A stretch of DNA of 64,000 bases from Hyphomicrobiales bacterium (GTDB lineage: Bacteria; Pseudomonadota; Alphaproteobacteria; Rhizobiales; JAJFHR01): NCBI GenBank assembly GCA_021775475.1, contig JAJFHS010000022.1:21312-85311 (forward strand), read 5' to 3'. A program made the position numbers and the translations under genes. This document shows, piece by piece, positions 27,491-35,754 of the stretch. Position 1 is the stretch's first letter; every line of letters begins with the position of its first letter. A model generated the notes under the pieces. The model was not told the origin of the DNA. It saw only the letters and a program-made list of their open reading frames with translations, and did not search any database.

Positions 27491-27606
27491 CGTCATCCTC
27501 GGGCTTGACCCGAGGACCCATTCCTCTGAAGTCTCTACAACAAAGACAGTCCCGTTGTTTCTGCAAGCCCATCGCTATGGACCCTCGGGTCAAGCCCGAG
27601 GGTGAC
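27491..27606. repeat. dispersed palindromic element, second paired copy
   Basis: Arms 27491-27520 and 27578-27606 are inverted copies, each with the core ctcggg-cttga-cccgag. Arm length, 57-bp spacer and the spacer opening ccattcctc match the copy at 12379-12494, although the core bases differ by compensating changes (cctcggg for ccccggg). It lies just 3' of xseB and borders the AT-rich nuclease insert. Confidence 0.85.
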
Positions 27607-27685
27607 AGAAGAGAGAGTGTTTGTTGCAAGAATTTTGAACCCGCAGCAGCAGTTTTCACATAGCGCACAACACCATAATCAAAAT

Positions 27686-28420
27686 TCACATGAATTTTCG
27701 TTTTCTAAAAACTTTCACATCGCTGGCTGTAAGATTAAACCATTCACCTTTTAAGCGTTTATCCTTAAAGCGATTGTGCCAATAAGCTTCAATCCCGCTT
27801 GGATCATCTGTTTCGATGCTGTGTATTGTCTGAATTTCTTCAGGGAGTTGCATCCCTATTTCATATCGGCGGCGATCAAGCTGATTAGTTCGACCAATTT
27901 TATAAAATTTACCAGACTTCAGCAAATACACGTAGCCATAATCGGTACTGCCGGTTGGTTCTTCTGGAAGGACTTCAGAATTTTTTGGCGGGGCTGAACG
28001 AATTGCTTTGTCACAAATAGCAATGATGTCTTTATAGCCTTTTTTGCCCTCACAAAATGTTTTCAAAAATTCAGCACGAATGGAAATTTTTCCCATATGA
28101 TGGTTAAACGTGTGTTTATGAGGGAATTCTTTTTCATTGCGGGATTTGAGCATCACCTCAGATTCAATGGGAAGTTTCCCAATCTCACGTATGAAATCAA
28201 TATATCGGTTTATGACGTCATCTGGATCAAATTTAGTGTTTATTTTATTAGGTGACAATCCGGCTTCTGAAACCGCATCACTCCATCGTGCCCAGTACTT
28301 TCCACGCCAATCACTTGTTTTAACGTTAGAAAACTTCTCAATCGACTTCATGCCAGGTGATTTACCTTGATGCGCCTCGGCATATTCTTGAATTTTTTGT
28401 AATATATATTCTTTGTCCAT
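27686..28420 (-). CDS. GIY-YIG nuclease-domain protein with homing-endonuclease-like repeats
   Basis: Protein of 244 aa. Residues 1-60 and about 65-125 look like two copies of the homing-endonuclease-associated repeat (pattern: G-K-S-P, W-x-x-K/R-W-x-x-A, E-A-G-L). Residues 160-244 form a GIY-YIG domain of the T5orf172/MUG113 type: YVYLLKSGKFYKIGRT, then RRYEIGMQLP, IEAYWHNRF and GEWFNL, with the catalytic Arg and Glu apparently present. The gene is visibly richer in A+T than its neighbours and bracketed by repeat pieces, which suggests transfer. Selfish endonuclease or host-adapted nuclease are both possible. Confidence 0.8.
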   Translation of the reverse strand: MDKEYILQKIQEYAEAHQGKSPGMKSIEKFSNVKTSDWRGKYWARWSDAVSEAGLSPNKINTKFDPDDVINRYIDFIREIGKLPIESEVMLKSRNEKEFPHKHTFNHHMGKISIRAEFLKTFCEGKKGYKDIIAICDKAIRSAPPKNSEVLPEEPTGSTDYGYVYLLKSGKFYKIGRTNQLDRRRYEIGMQLPEEIQTIHSIETDDPSGIEAYWHNRFKDKRLKGEWFNLTASDVKVFRKRKFM

Positions 28421-28481
28421 TGTTCTTTTCTATCTCAAAGCTCAATACCATGTCGAGCGTTTGAAAATCTGCGCCGATACA

Positions 28482-28494
28482 AAGCCCGAGGATG
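28482..28494. repeat. half-arm remnant of the palindromic element
   Basis: aagcccgaggatg repeats the inner half of the arm at 27591-27606 (with one base change) and of the hairpin at 18445-18457. It lies 62 bp upstream of the nuclease gene, opposite the full copy at its other side. Confidence 0.5.
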
Positions 28495-28660
28495 GCAGAT
28501 GGACGAGGGTTGAAATTTTAAAACACGAAATTTTTCAATTGATATTTTTAGGCTAAAACCTGGAGAATACTGGTAATTCAAGTGTTACAACCACATATCA
28601 TATGAGGTTCAACAATAATTTTTTCCACACTCATTTTCCAGCCTGAAGAAAGTTAAGATT

Positions 28661-29182
28661 ATGAGATTTGCAACAGTGTTAGCGCGCGCGACCGTAGCCA
28701 TAATGCTTTTTTCAGGTCTTACCGTTGCAGTCAGCGCCCAAGAGGCAGATCTGGTGTTTAAGAAAAGCACCACCTTCAATTTGCTGACGCCCAATAACAA
28801 GCTCGCCACCTACGGAATTGATGATCCGCTGGTGCAGGGAGTTGCCTGTCACTTTACCGTGCCGGAAAAAGGCGGTGTGAAAGGGTTTTTCGGGCTGGCG
28901 GAAGAACTTTCTGATGCATCTCTCGCCTGCCGGCAGATTGGACCGGTCACCTTCAAAGGCAAATTCGAGCAGGGCGATGAAATGTTCCGGCAAAGACGCT
29001 CGATCTTTTTCAAGAAAATGCGCATTGTGCGCGGCTGTGACACCAAAAGAAATGTTCTGGTCTATTTGATTTACACCGACAAACTGATTGACGGATCACC
29101 CAAGAACTCCACGTCCACCGTACCAATAATGCCATGGGGCACGACTGTTGCACCAAAATGCGCTGATTTTCTGGAAAAATAG
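28661..29182 (+). CDS. CreA-family protein
   Basis: Exported protein of 173 aa. A signal peptide (MRFATVLARATVAIMLFSGLTVAVSA|QEA) precedes the CreA domain: DPLVQGVACHFTVPEKGGVKGFFGLAEELSDASLACRQIGP in parts, with conserved cysteines, and a C-terminal TVPIMPWG. CreA is a periplasmic protein of unknown function despite its historical name (catabolite regulation). The sequence departs noticeably from typical CreA at TFNLLTPNNKLATYGI. It is monocistronic and followed by a nested hairpin. Confidence 0.8.
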   Translation: MRFATVLARATVAIMLFSGLTVAVSAQEADLVFKKSTTFNLLTPNNKLATYGIDDPLVQGVACHFTVPEKGGVKGFFGLAEELSDASLACRQIGPVTFKGKFEQGDEMFRQRRSIFFKKMRIVRGCDTKRNVLVYLIYTDKLIDGSPKNSTSTVPIMPWGTTVAPKCADFLEK

Positions 29183-29241
29183 ATTAAGAGTGGTTGGGCG
29201 GGGGAGCGGGCTGGCTAGGAAATCAGATAAAAAGCCAACAA

Positions 29242-29304
29242 AAAACCAGACGATCACTCAATTTATCTCCCAAAGGGAGCAAATCTCGCATTCAGTCTGG
29301 TTTT
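29242..29304. terminator. nested hairpin between CreA and the cold-shock gene
   Basis: aaaaccagac (29242-29251) pairs with gtctggtttt (29295-29304), and an inner ctccc-aaa-gggag hairpin sits inside. On the plus strand the right arm ends in T's, so it can terminate creA; on the minus strand the left arm gives T's behind the cold-shock gene. Confidence 0.55.
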
Positions 29305-29313
29305 AAAACCAAG

Positions 29314-29341
29314 ACTGCCTCCAACATAAGTTGAAGGCAGT
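29314..29341 (-). terminator. intrinsic terminator of the cold-shock gene
   Basis: A 12-bp stem (29314-29325 with 29330-29341, one G-U pair) around a 4-nt loop, followed on the minus strand by cttggtttt, 16 bp after the csp stop codon. Fits a Rho-independent terminator. Confidence 0.7.
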
Positions 29342-29356
29342 TGCTTGTTTCGTCTG

Positions 29357-29566
29357 TTACTCGACGATGGCCAGTTTTTCGGCAGAAGATTTGCCGTTCT
29401 GTCCAGCCTGAAGTTCATAAGAAACTTTTTGGCCTTCGTTCAATGTGCTCAGTCCGGCAGCTTCAACAGCTGAAATGTGGACAAAAGCATCATTTGAACC
29501 ATCATCAGGCTCAATAAATCCGTAGCCTTTTGTGGGGTTGAACCATTTTACAGTACCAGTAGTCAT
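29357..29566 (-). CDS. cold-shock protein (CspA family)
   Basis: Single cold-shock domain of 69 aa binding single-stranded RNA/DNA as a chaperone. RNP1 (KGYGFIEPDD) and RNP2 (DAFVHISAV) are intact. ATG at 29566 follows AGAGGA with 8 nt spacing; the frame is open further upstream but that part is leader. About 230 bp separate it from the amidase gene, allowing a long 5' leader as is usual for cold-shock mRNAs. The stretch 29660-29790 shows no ORF. Confidence 0.95.
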   Translation of the reverse strand: MTTGTVKWFNPTKGYGFIEPDDGSNDAFVHISAVEAAGLSTLNEGQKVSYELQAGQNGKSSAEKLAIVE

Positions 29567-29796
29567 AGAATTTTCCTCTAACAAGGGAGTTGTATCCGCG
29601 CACCGTAACGTCGTGTTGGTGCGATCGGGGGTAACGTTCACATTGCCAGGGGATAACATGGTAAATCGGCGGACCGCTTAGTCAAGTAACACGAAACAAA
29701 TGCAACACGTATGAAGTCTATTTAGCTTATGTGGGGCAGATGTCAATAACTTGTGTTAGTAAAAGTGCTTAAAAATTGATCGGTCGACCGCGAAAA

Positions 29797-31221
29797 TCAA
29801 CTATTTTTTCGCGGATCAATCGGCACAATCGCAGAAATCCCGAGAATTTCCTCCAAAACCCGCGCTCCCTTCAGCACCTGGGCCTCCCCTCTTGCCGGTC
29901 CTGCCAGTTGCAGGCCAATCGGCAGATTTTCAGCTGTAAAGCCTGCGGGCAGGGAAATCGCCGGGCTGGAGACGATAGTCAGGGCGTAGGCAATAGCCAA
30001 CCATTCAACATAATTGTCAAACTTGTGGCCATTGCATTCTTCCACATATCTTTGCTCGATTGGATAGGCTGCAACAATCGTTGCGGGTGACAGCAGAAGA
30101 TCATATGACTGGAAAAACTCCGTGACGCGATGAAACAGTTTGGTGCGGGCCTGTTGAGCATTGACGATGTCTTCCGCACTTAAATTGAGACCCTTTTCAG
30201 TATTCCAGATAATTTCAGGCTTGAGCTTGTGGCGATGGTCTTTCAACAGATTGGAATAGCTGACGGCATAATTGAGCGCACGCAAGGTTTGGAAAATCTC
30301 ATGGGCATCTTCAAAATCCGGTGTTGCTTCTTCGACAATCACCCCGGCACGTTCAAATTGATGCGCTGCCTCCTCGCAAATTCGAGCCACCTCAGGATCA
30401 ACGGCCGTAATGCCAAAATCCCTGCTGAAAGCCACTTTTTTGGGTTTTTTACCCGAACGTAAAGCCGACACAAAGCCCTCGGCAGGTTTTGGCAGCGACA
30501 TCGGATCGCCGACATCAATGCCGGTCATGGCATCCAGCATCAAGGCAACATCACTGACATTGCGCGCCATTGGCCCCTGAACACCAAGGGCGTCGTCGAT
30601 CATTCGGGTAGGCGTTCTGGCAACCCGCCCCGGTGTCGGGCGTAAGCCCACAACACTACAAAAGCTGGCCGGATTACGCAATGAACCACCGGTGTCTGAA
30701 CCATGAGCCACCCAGGCAGTGCCACTGGCCAGAGCCGCTGCTGCCCCACCCGATGAGCCTGCACAAGAGCGCGTAACATCCCAGGGATTTAAGGTAGGTC
30801 CGAAGACTTCATTGAAAGTGTTGCCGCCAGAACCAAATTCCGGGGTGTTGGATTTTGCATAGATCACACCACCTTCACGCTCCAGCCTTTGCACCGCAAT
30901 GTTCGAGGTTTCAGGCACAAAATCAGCGAATATGGGAGAGCCGTAAGTGGTTCTGACACCAGAAACTTCGCTCAGATCCTTGATTGGTACCGGCAGGCCA
31001 GCCAATACGCCCCTTTCGCCAACCGGTTTTGCCATCAGGTCATCGGCGGATTTTCGTGCGCGCTCGAAACACAAGGTCGGCAAGGCATTGATGTCACCAT
31101 CAACTTGTCCTATGCGCGCTTCAAGCGTGTCGAGAAGATCATGACAGGAGATTTTTTCTGATTTCAGCAGTTTGACAATCTCGGTTGCGGTTCTGTCTAT
31201 CAGGGAGCGGTCAGATGACAT
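29797..31221 (-). CDS. amidase-signature-family amidase
   Basis: Amidase of 474 aa with the Ser-cisSer-Lys triad: the Lys in GLPVPIKDLSEVSG, the cis-Ser in the GSSGGAAAALASG loop, and the nucleophile Ser in GSDTGGSLRNPASFC. Family members hydrolyse small amides or serve in transamidation; with no GatB/GatC genes nearby and the usual GatA ending absent, a catabolic amidase is more likely. Transcribed divergently from the class III aminotransferase, with which it may share a substrate pathway. Natural amide unknown. Confidence 0.9.
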   Translation of the reverse strand: MSSDRSLIDRTATEIVKLLKSEKISCHDLLDTLEARIGQVDGDINALPTLCFERARKSADDLMAKPVGERGVLAGLPVPIKDLSEVSGVRTTYGSPIFADFVPETSNIAVQRLEREGGVIYAKSNTPEFGSGGNTFNEVFGPTLNPWDVTRSCAGSSGGAAAALASGTAWVAHGSDTGGSLRNPASFCSVVGLRPTPGRVARTPTRMIDDALGVQGPMARNVSDVALMLDAMTGIDVGDPMSLPKPAEGFVSALRSGKKPKKVAFSRDFGITAVDPEVARICEEAAHQFERAGVIVEEATPDFEDAHEIFQTLRALNYAVSYSNLLKDHRHKLKPEIIWNTEKGLNLSAEDIVNAQQARTKLFHRVTEFFQSYDLLLSPATIVAAYPIEQRYVEECNGHKFDNYVEWLAIAYALTIVSSPAISLPAGFTAENLPIGLQLAGPARGEAQVLKGARVLEEILGISAIVPIDPRKNS

Positions 31222-31353
31222 CGGTTTGGCTCTTTCAAAAATTTCGGGCTGACAGATGATAGGCGAAATTAATTTTGGAAAACAGAGATTAAGTTCTTTG
31301 ACATTTGAATTATTTCAAAGGCAATATGGCGCTCATCGAAATTTGCTGGCTAA

Positions 31354-31378
31354 GGTACCATTGGTACGCTGGTACCAA
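31354..31378. promoter_or_regulatory. GGTACC-based operator between amidase and aminotransferase genes
   Basis: ttggtac (31361-31367) and gtaccaa (31372-31378) form a 7-bp inverted repeat with a 4-nt spacer; a third ggtacc lies at 31354-31359. Three half-sites in 25 bp, 51 bp before the aminotransferase start in the 207-bp divergent gap, look like a regulator site. No cognate regulator gene is adjacent. Confidence 0.5.
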
Positions 31379-31428
31379 TAAATTTTACTCATATACCTAT
31401 AGCAATCCATTATCAGGAGGAAACTGTG

Positions 31429-32808
31429 ATGGCAAAGTTGAGTAATGCGGCAACCCGCGACATTGAAACCGTTATTCATCCCTATACCAACCTCGCAACC
31501 CATCGCGAAGTTGGCCCGTTCGTGCTTGAGCGCGGCGAAGGTGTGCATGTGTGGGATACCCAAGGCAACCAGTATATTGAAGGACTCGCCGGTCTGTGGT
31601 GCACCTCGTTAGGCTACAATAACCGCGAATTGATTGATGCGGCAACCGAGCAGATGCACAAGCTGCCCTACACCCATATTTTTGGCGGCAAGAGCCATGA
31701 TCCGGCGATTGAACTGTCTGAAAAGCTCAAAGAGCTGGCACCCATGGAAGTATCGAAAATCCTTTTCGCCTGCTCCGGGTCTGAAGCCAACGACAGTCAG
31801 GTTAAGCTGATGTGGTATTATAATAATGCTATTGGCCGACCGGAAAAAAAGAAAATCATTTCCCGCATCAAAGGCTATCACGGGGTGACGGTGGCCTCGG
31901 CCTCGATGACCGGCCTACCGGCAAATCATGCTGACTGGGACCTGCCTCTGCCACAGATACTGCACACTGATTGTCCGCATCATTACCGCTTTGCCGAAGA
32001 CGGTGAAACCGAGCAGGAGTTTTCCACGCGGCTGGCGGAGAGCCTTGAGAAAATGATCCTCGAGGAAGGCCCGGAAACCGTCTGTGCCTTTATTGCCGAG
32101 CCGGTTATGGGCGCTGGCGGCGTTATATTTCCACCCGAAACCTATTTCGCCAAAATTCAGGCAGTGCTGAAGAAATACGACATCATGTTTATCGCCGATG
32201 AAGTCATCTGCGGCTTTGGCCGGTTGGGCGAATGGTTTGGCAGTCAGGCTTACGATATTGTGCCGGATACAATGTCGGTGGCCAAGGCCTTGACCTCCGC
32301 CTATATGCCGGTGAGTGCTGTGATGATACCCGAAGTGATGTATCAGGCGATGCTCGATGAAAGTCGCAAAATCGGCACCTTCGGCCATGGCCACACCTAT
32401 GCCGCCCATCCTGTGGGAGCTGTCGTGGCGCTCAAGACCATTGATATATACGAGCGCGATAACATCGTTGGTCACGCCAAAACCCTCGGTGCAACTTTTG
32501 AACGCCGTGTCAAGGCGCTGAACGATCATCCTCTGGTTGGCGAAGGTCGGGCCAAGGGTATGCTTGGCGGAGTTGAACTGGTGGCCGACAAGGCAACAAA
32601 GAAGCCGTTTGATCCTAAAATGCTGGTAGGTGCGAAAGCCAACGGCTTTATTCAGGACGAAGGTCTGATTTTGCGCAATATGGGCGATACCATCGGCATC
32701 TGCCCACCGTTGATCATCACCGAAGATGACCTCAACACCTTATTTGACCGGCTGGAAACAGCTTTGGATAAAACCGAGCAATGGGTGGTGAGTGAAGGAT
32801 TGAGGTAA
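31429..32808 (+). CDS. class III (omega) aminotransferase
   Basis: PLP enzyme of 459 aa of the acetylornithine/omega-amino-acid type. GLAGLWCTSLGY, FACSGSEANDSQVKL (phosphate-binding), FIADEVICGFGRLG (PLP aspartate) and VAKALTSAYMPVSAVM with the Schiff-base lysine are in order. The long form with these motifs matches aminotransferases using diamines, beta-alanine or taurine with pyruvate. AGGAGG lies 8 nt before the ATG at 31429; a GTG 3 nt earlier is less well placed. Amino donor not determined; the divergent amidase hints at catabolism. Confidence 0.9.
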   Translation: MAKLSNAATRDIETVIHPYTNLATHREVGPFVLERGEGVHVWDTQGNQYIEGLAGLWCTSLGYNNRELIDAATEQMHKLPYTHIFGGKSHDPAIELSEKLKELAPMEVSKILFACSGSEANDSQVKLMWYYNNAIGRPEKKKIISRIKGYHGVTVASASMTGLPANHADWDLPLPQILHTDCPHHYRFAEDGETEQEFSTRLAESLEKMILEEGPETVCAFIAEPVMGAGGVIFPPETYFAKIQAVLKKYDIMFIADEVICGFGRLGEWFGSQAYDIVPDTMSVAKALTSAYMPVSAVMIPEVMYQAMLDESRKIGTFGHGHTYAAHPVGAVVALKTIDIYERDNIVGHAKTLGATFERRVKALNDHPLVGEGRAKGMLGGVELVADKATKKPFDPKMLVGAKANGFIQDEGLILRNMGDTIGICPPLIITEDDLNTLFDRLETALDKTEQWVVSEGLR

Positions 32809-32816
32809 ATTTAAAA

Positions 32817-32938
32817 AACCCCTCATCCATCAGCTCCGCTGACACCTTCTCCCGCAAGGGGAGAAGGGAAAAATAGATAAAACGCTTCCTTCTCTCCTTG
32901 TGGGAGAAGGTGGCGCCGAAGGCGTCGGATGAGGGGTT
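32817..32938. repeat. second type of palindromic intergenic element (tcatcc...ggatga)
   Basis: A 122-bp imperfect inverted repeat whose ends are aacccctcatcc and ggatgaggggtt; inner parts accttctccc / gggagaaggt also pair. It lies between the convergent aminotransferase and exporter genes and can act as a bidirectional terminator. The pattern is a common Rhizobiales intergenic repeat and unrelated to the gtcaagccc family. Confidence 0.8.
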
Positions 32939-32941
32939 CTC

Positions 32942-33565
32942 TTACACCAGTGGCCGCAACAGCGACCAGGCCAGCGCCCACATTACCGCAGCTATGGTAA
33001 GGTCTAAAATGCGCCAGGCTATCGGTTTGGCAAAAAGTGGTGCGAGAAATCTGGCACCAAAGCCGAGCGAATAAAACCATAACGCTGATCCCGTTGTAGC
33101 GCCAAGGCCAAATGAAAAGCGTTCCGTGCCGGGATATTGCGCCGACAGTCCGCCAATCAACACCACCGTATCGAGATAAACATGGGGGTTGCCCCAGGTT
33201 AGCGCCAATGTAATCAACACTACTTTGGACAGGCTGCTCTTTCCGTCTTGTGTAGGCTTAAGTGTGGAAGGATGTAAGGCGCGCTTGAAAGCCAGCGCGC
33301 CATAGGTAATTAAAAACACTCCACCAATCAAAGCAACAATTGTCAGCCAGTCAGGATTGCGCTGAATAAGAGTTCCGAGCCCCAGGATACCGGCGGCAAT
33401 CAGGGCGGCATCAGACAAAAAACAGATGGTGGTGATGACGGCGACATGACTGCGCAACAATCCTTGCCGCAACACATAGGCATTTTGCGCACCAATGGCG
33501 ATGATCAGGCTCGTACCCAGCAACAGACCACTGATGAAGGGGCCGGACGCGAAAATATCATCCAT
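32942..33565 (-). CDS. LysE/ArgO-type amino-acid exporter
   Basis: Inner-membrane exporter of 207 aa with six hydrophobic helices. The motif IIAIGAQNAYVLRQGLLRSH near residue 20 is the ArgO (YggA) signature, and TLALTWGNPHVYLDTVVLIG the second conserved block of the LysE superfamily. Predicted to export arginine, lysine or analogues. No ArgP/LysG regulator gene is adjacent. It begins 14 bp after the SDR gene on the same strand. Confidence 0.9.
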   Translation of the reverse strand: MDDIFASGPFISGLLLGTSLIIAIGAQNAYVLRQGLLRSHVAVITTICFLSDAALIAAGILGLGTLIQRNPDWLTIVALIGGVFLITYGALAFKRALHPSTLKPTQDGKSSLSKVVLITLALTWGNPHVYLDTVVLIGGLSAQYPGTERFSFGLGATTGSALWFYSLGFGARFLAPLFAKPIAWRILDLTIAAVMWALAWSLLRPLV

Positions 33566-33579
33566 CTACATGATTACCA

Positions 33580-34329
33580 CTAGACGTGCTGACCACCGTT
33601 GACGTGTAACTCGGCACCGGTGACGTAGCTTGATTGTTCGGTGCAGAAATAATAGATCGCCTTGGCCACTTCCTCGGGCAGACCGAGCCTGCGCAGCGGC
33701 AGGGTTTCAACGATTTTCTCGGTTCCGGGCGACAGGATCGAGGTGTCAATTTCACCGGGTGAAATTGCATTGACACGAATGCCCAGCGGGCCAAAATCGG
33801 CGGCCATTTCCCGCGTCAACGTCGCCAGTGCAGCTTTTGAGGAGGCGTAGGCGGCACCGGCAAAGGGATGAACCCGTGTGCCGGCTATGGAGGTTACATT
33901 GACCACAGAACCGCTTGCGGCCTTGAGTTCTTCAATCAGGCCGCGAGCCAGCATGATCGGTGCAAAAAGATTGACCTGAAAAACCGTGTTCCAGTCATCG
34001 CAATTCATGTCCAGTGCGCCAAGGCGTTTGCCGTCTTCACCCTTGGGAGAGATTGCGGCATTATTGACCAGAGCATCGAGCCTGCCACCTTCAAGGCGGT
34101 CTTTCATCTCCTGGGTGGCGCGGCGCACGTCTTCAGGGTCGGACAGATCGACCTGAATATGATCTTCCGGCCCGGCTTCCCACGGACAATCTTCGGGAAA
34201 CGGCTGACGCGAACAAGAAATGACCCGCCATCCCGCACTGGAAAACCGTTTTACCGTGGCGTGACCAATGCCACGACTGGCGCCGGTCAGGATCATCGTT
34301 CTTTTGGGTGTTTCGTTGGATATGTTCAT
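33580..34329 (-). CDS. short-chain dehydrogenase/reductase
   Basis: NAD(P)-dependent oxidoreductase of 249 aa. TGASRGIGHATVKRF (cofactor loop TGxxxGIG), NNAAIS, the catalytic Ser in VVNVTSIAGTR and YASSKAAL (Tyr-x3-Lys) are all present, then RVNAISPGEI. Classical SDR; substrate unknown. Part of a leftward run pdxH, PPOX, SDR, exporter, though the 60-bp gap to the PPOX gene allows a separate promoter. Confidence 0.9.
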   Translation of the reverse strand: MNISNETPKRTMILTGASRGIGHATVKRFSSAGWRVISCSRQPFPEDCPWEAGPEDHIQVDLSDPEDVRRATQEMKDRLEGGRLDALVNNAAISPKGEDGKRLGALDMNCDDWNTVFQVNLFAPIMLARGLIEELKAASGSVVNVTSIAGTRVHPFAGAAYASSKAALATLTREMAADFGPLGIRVNAISPGEIDTSILSPGTEKIVETLPLRRLGLPEEVAKAIYYFCTEQSSYVTGAELHVNGGQHV

Positions 34330-34389
34330 ACGTCGGACTCTAGATGAATTCGCTCAACTAAGCTATCGGCTTGTTTGGCGAGTAGATAA

Positions 34390-35010
34390 TTAATATAGCG
34401 TCTTGGCCTGCCGGGCTTGCAGGTCACCATCGTAAGCCTCGGCATCAAAATCCGGCTGCGCGCCCTTGTTCATTTGCCCGGCGGTTGGCACTTCATTTGT
34501 GGGAACCTGCGATGAGGCATCCCACAATTGCGCCCGCTTCAAAGCACGGGCGCACTGGTAGTACACTGTCTCAATGTCAACGACGATGGCACTCACCGGC
34601 AATTTGTCCTTGACCGTGAAGCGTTCGAGAATTTCAGGGCTGGTGGTAATATGTGCGTTTCCGTTTATGCGCAACGCTTCGTTGATTCCGGGTACAAGAA
34701 ACAACAATGCCACGCGCGGGTCCGCGATGATGTTTTTGAGCGTATCAAGACGGTTGTTGCCGCGACGGTCGGGAACCACCAGTGTTTTGTTATCCAATAC
34801 CAGGAATGCCTGTCCTTTTGCATCTCCACGCGGTGTACAATCAAGTCCGCTGGGGCCAATGCTGGCGAGGGCAAAAAAGGGAGCAGCTTCAATCCATTTT
34901 TGATATTCAGGTGTCAGTTGCGGTGTTTCTTTTGCCAGTGAATTGGGATTGACCGGCCCATAAAGTTCACATAACGCATCAAGCGTTTCTATCTTGCTGG
35001 TATCAATCAT
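34390..35010 (-). CDS. PPOX-fold FMN-binding protein (MSMEG_1061-like)
   Basis: Flavin-reductase-like split-barrel protein of 206 aa. FFALASIGPSGLDCTPRGDAKGQ and LDTLKNIIADPRVALLFLVPG are the FMN-binding strands; the C-terminal CARALKRAQLWD matches the MSMEG_1061-type subgroup. It lies 10 bp downstream of pdxH on the same strand but is only distantly related to it. Such proteins bind FMN, F420 or heme; the cofactor and reaction are not certain here. Confidence 0.85.
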   Translation of the reverse strand: MIDTSKIETLDALCELYGPVNPNSLAKETPQLTPEYQKWIEAAPFFALASIGPSGLDCTPRGDAKGQAFLVLDNKTLVVPDRRGNNRLDTLKNIIADPRVALLFLVPGINEALRINGNAHITTSPEILERFTVKDKLPVSAIVVDIETVYYQCARALKRAQLWDASSQVPTNEVPTAGQMNKGAQPDFDAEAYDGDLQARQAKTLY

Positions 35011-35020
35011 GGGTTAGCCT

Positions 35021-35677
35021 TCAGGGGAAAAGGAGTTCAGAAGACCAACTGTCTTCCTGAGTTTGACGGGTAAAAAGCCTTCTGTCATGCAGGCGGAAGG
35101 GTTTGTCGCGCCAGAATTCGATTGATGTGGGCATTAGCCTGAAACCCGACCAGTAAGAGGGGCGCGGGATGGCACCAACGGCATATTTAGCGGCCTTTTT
35201 GGCAACTTCGCGTTCCAGCTCAAAGCGATCACTCATTGGTCGCGACTGCCTCGACGCCCAGGCACCGATGCGGCTGCCGCGATCGCGGGAATTATAGTAA
35301 GCATCGGCTTCTTCATCACTGACGGTCTCAATCTCGCCCCTGATTCTGATTTGTCGCCGCAGGCTTTTCCAATGAAAACACAAGGCGGCCTTTTTTTGCG
35401 CCAGCAATTCACCACCTTTGGCGCTTTCATAATTGGTGTAAAAGACAAATCCGTGGCTATCCACCGCTTTTAGTAGTACCATACGCACATTGGGCATGCC
35501 GTCTTCATCGACAGTACCCAGGGCCATGGCGGTCGGGTCATTTGGCTCAGCTGCCTGAGCCTCTTTCATCCACTGATGGAAAAGATGCAGGGGATTGCTT
35601 ACGTCAAAAAAGTCGACGTTTTCCGGTAGTGTGTTTTCATTACTTATACCCCTTGAATTTTCAGCCATTGTGACCAT
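35021..35677 (-). CDS. pdxH: pyridoxamine 5'-phosphate oxidase
   Basis: FMN enzyme of 218 aa converting pyridoxine or pyridoxamine 5'-phosphate to [67 protein letters not shown] and the C-terminal [17 protein letters not shown] and RLHDR blocks are all standard PdxH. The ATG at 35677 has GGAAG just upstream; 35668 is the alternative. Divergent from the DnaJ-type gene by 77 bp. Confidence 0.95.
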   Translation of the reverse strand: MVTMAENSRGISNENTLPENVDFFDVSNPLHLFHQWMKEAQAAEPNDPTAMALGTVDEDGMPNVRMVLLKAVDSHGFVFYTNYESAKGGELLAQKKAALCFHWKSLRRQIRIRGEIETVSDEEADAYYNSRDRGSRIGAWASRQSRPMSDRFELEREVAKKAAKYAVGAIPRPSYWSGFRLMPTSIEFWRDKPFRLHDRRLFTRQTQEDSWSSELLFP

Positions 35678-35754
35678 CTACTTCCTTTGGTATTAGATGT
35701 GTTATTGAAGCAGCACTGTTCGAGAAACACAATCAGGTTAACAGCAGAGTCCGA

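Noticed and set aside
31915..32529. 204-residue open frame antisense to the aminotransferase
   Set aside because: Shadow of conserved PLP-enzyme coding sequence; His-rich composition is typical of antisense frames here.
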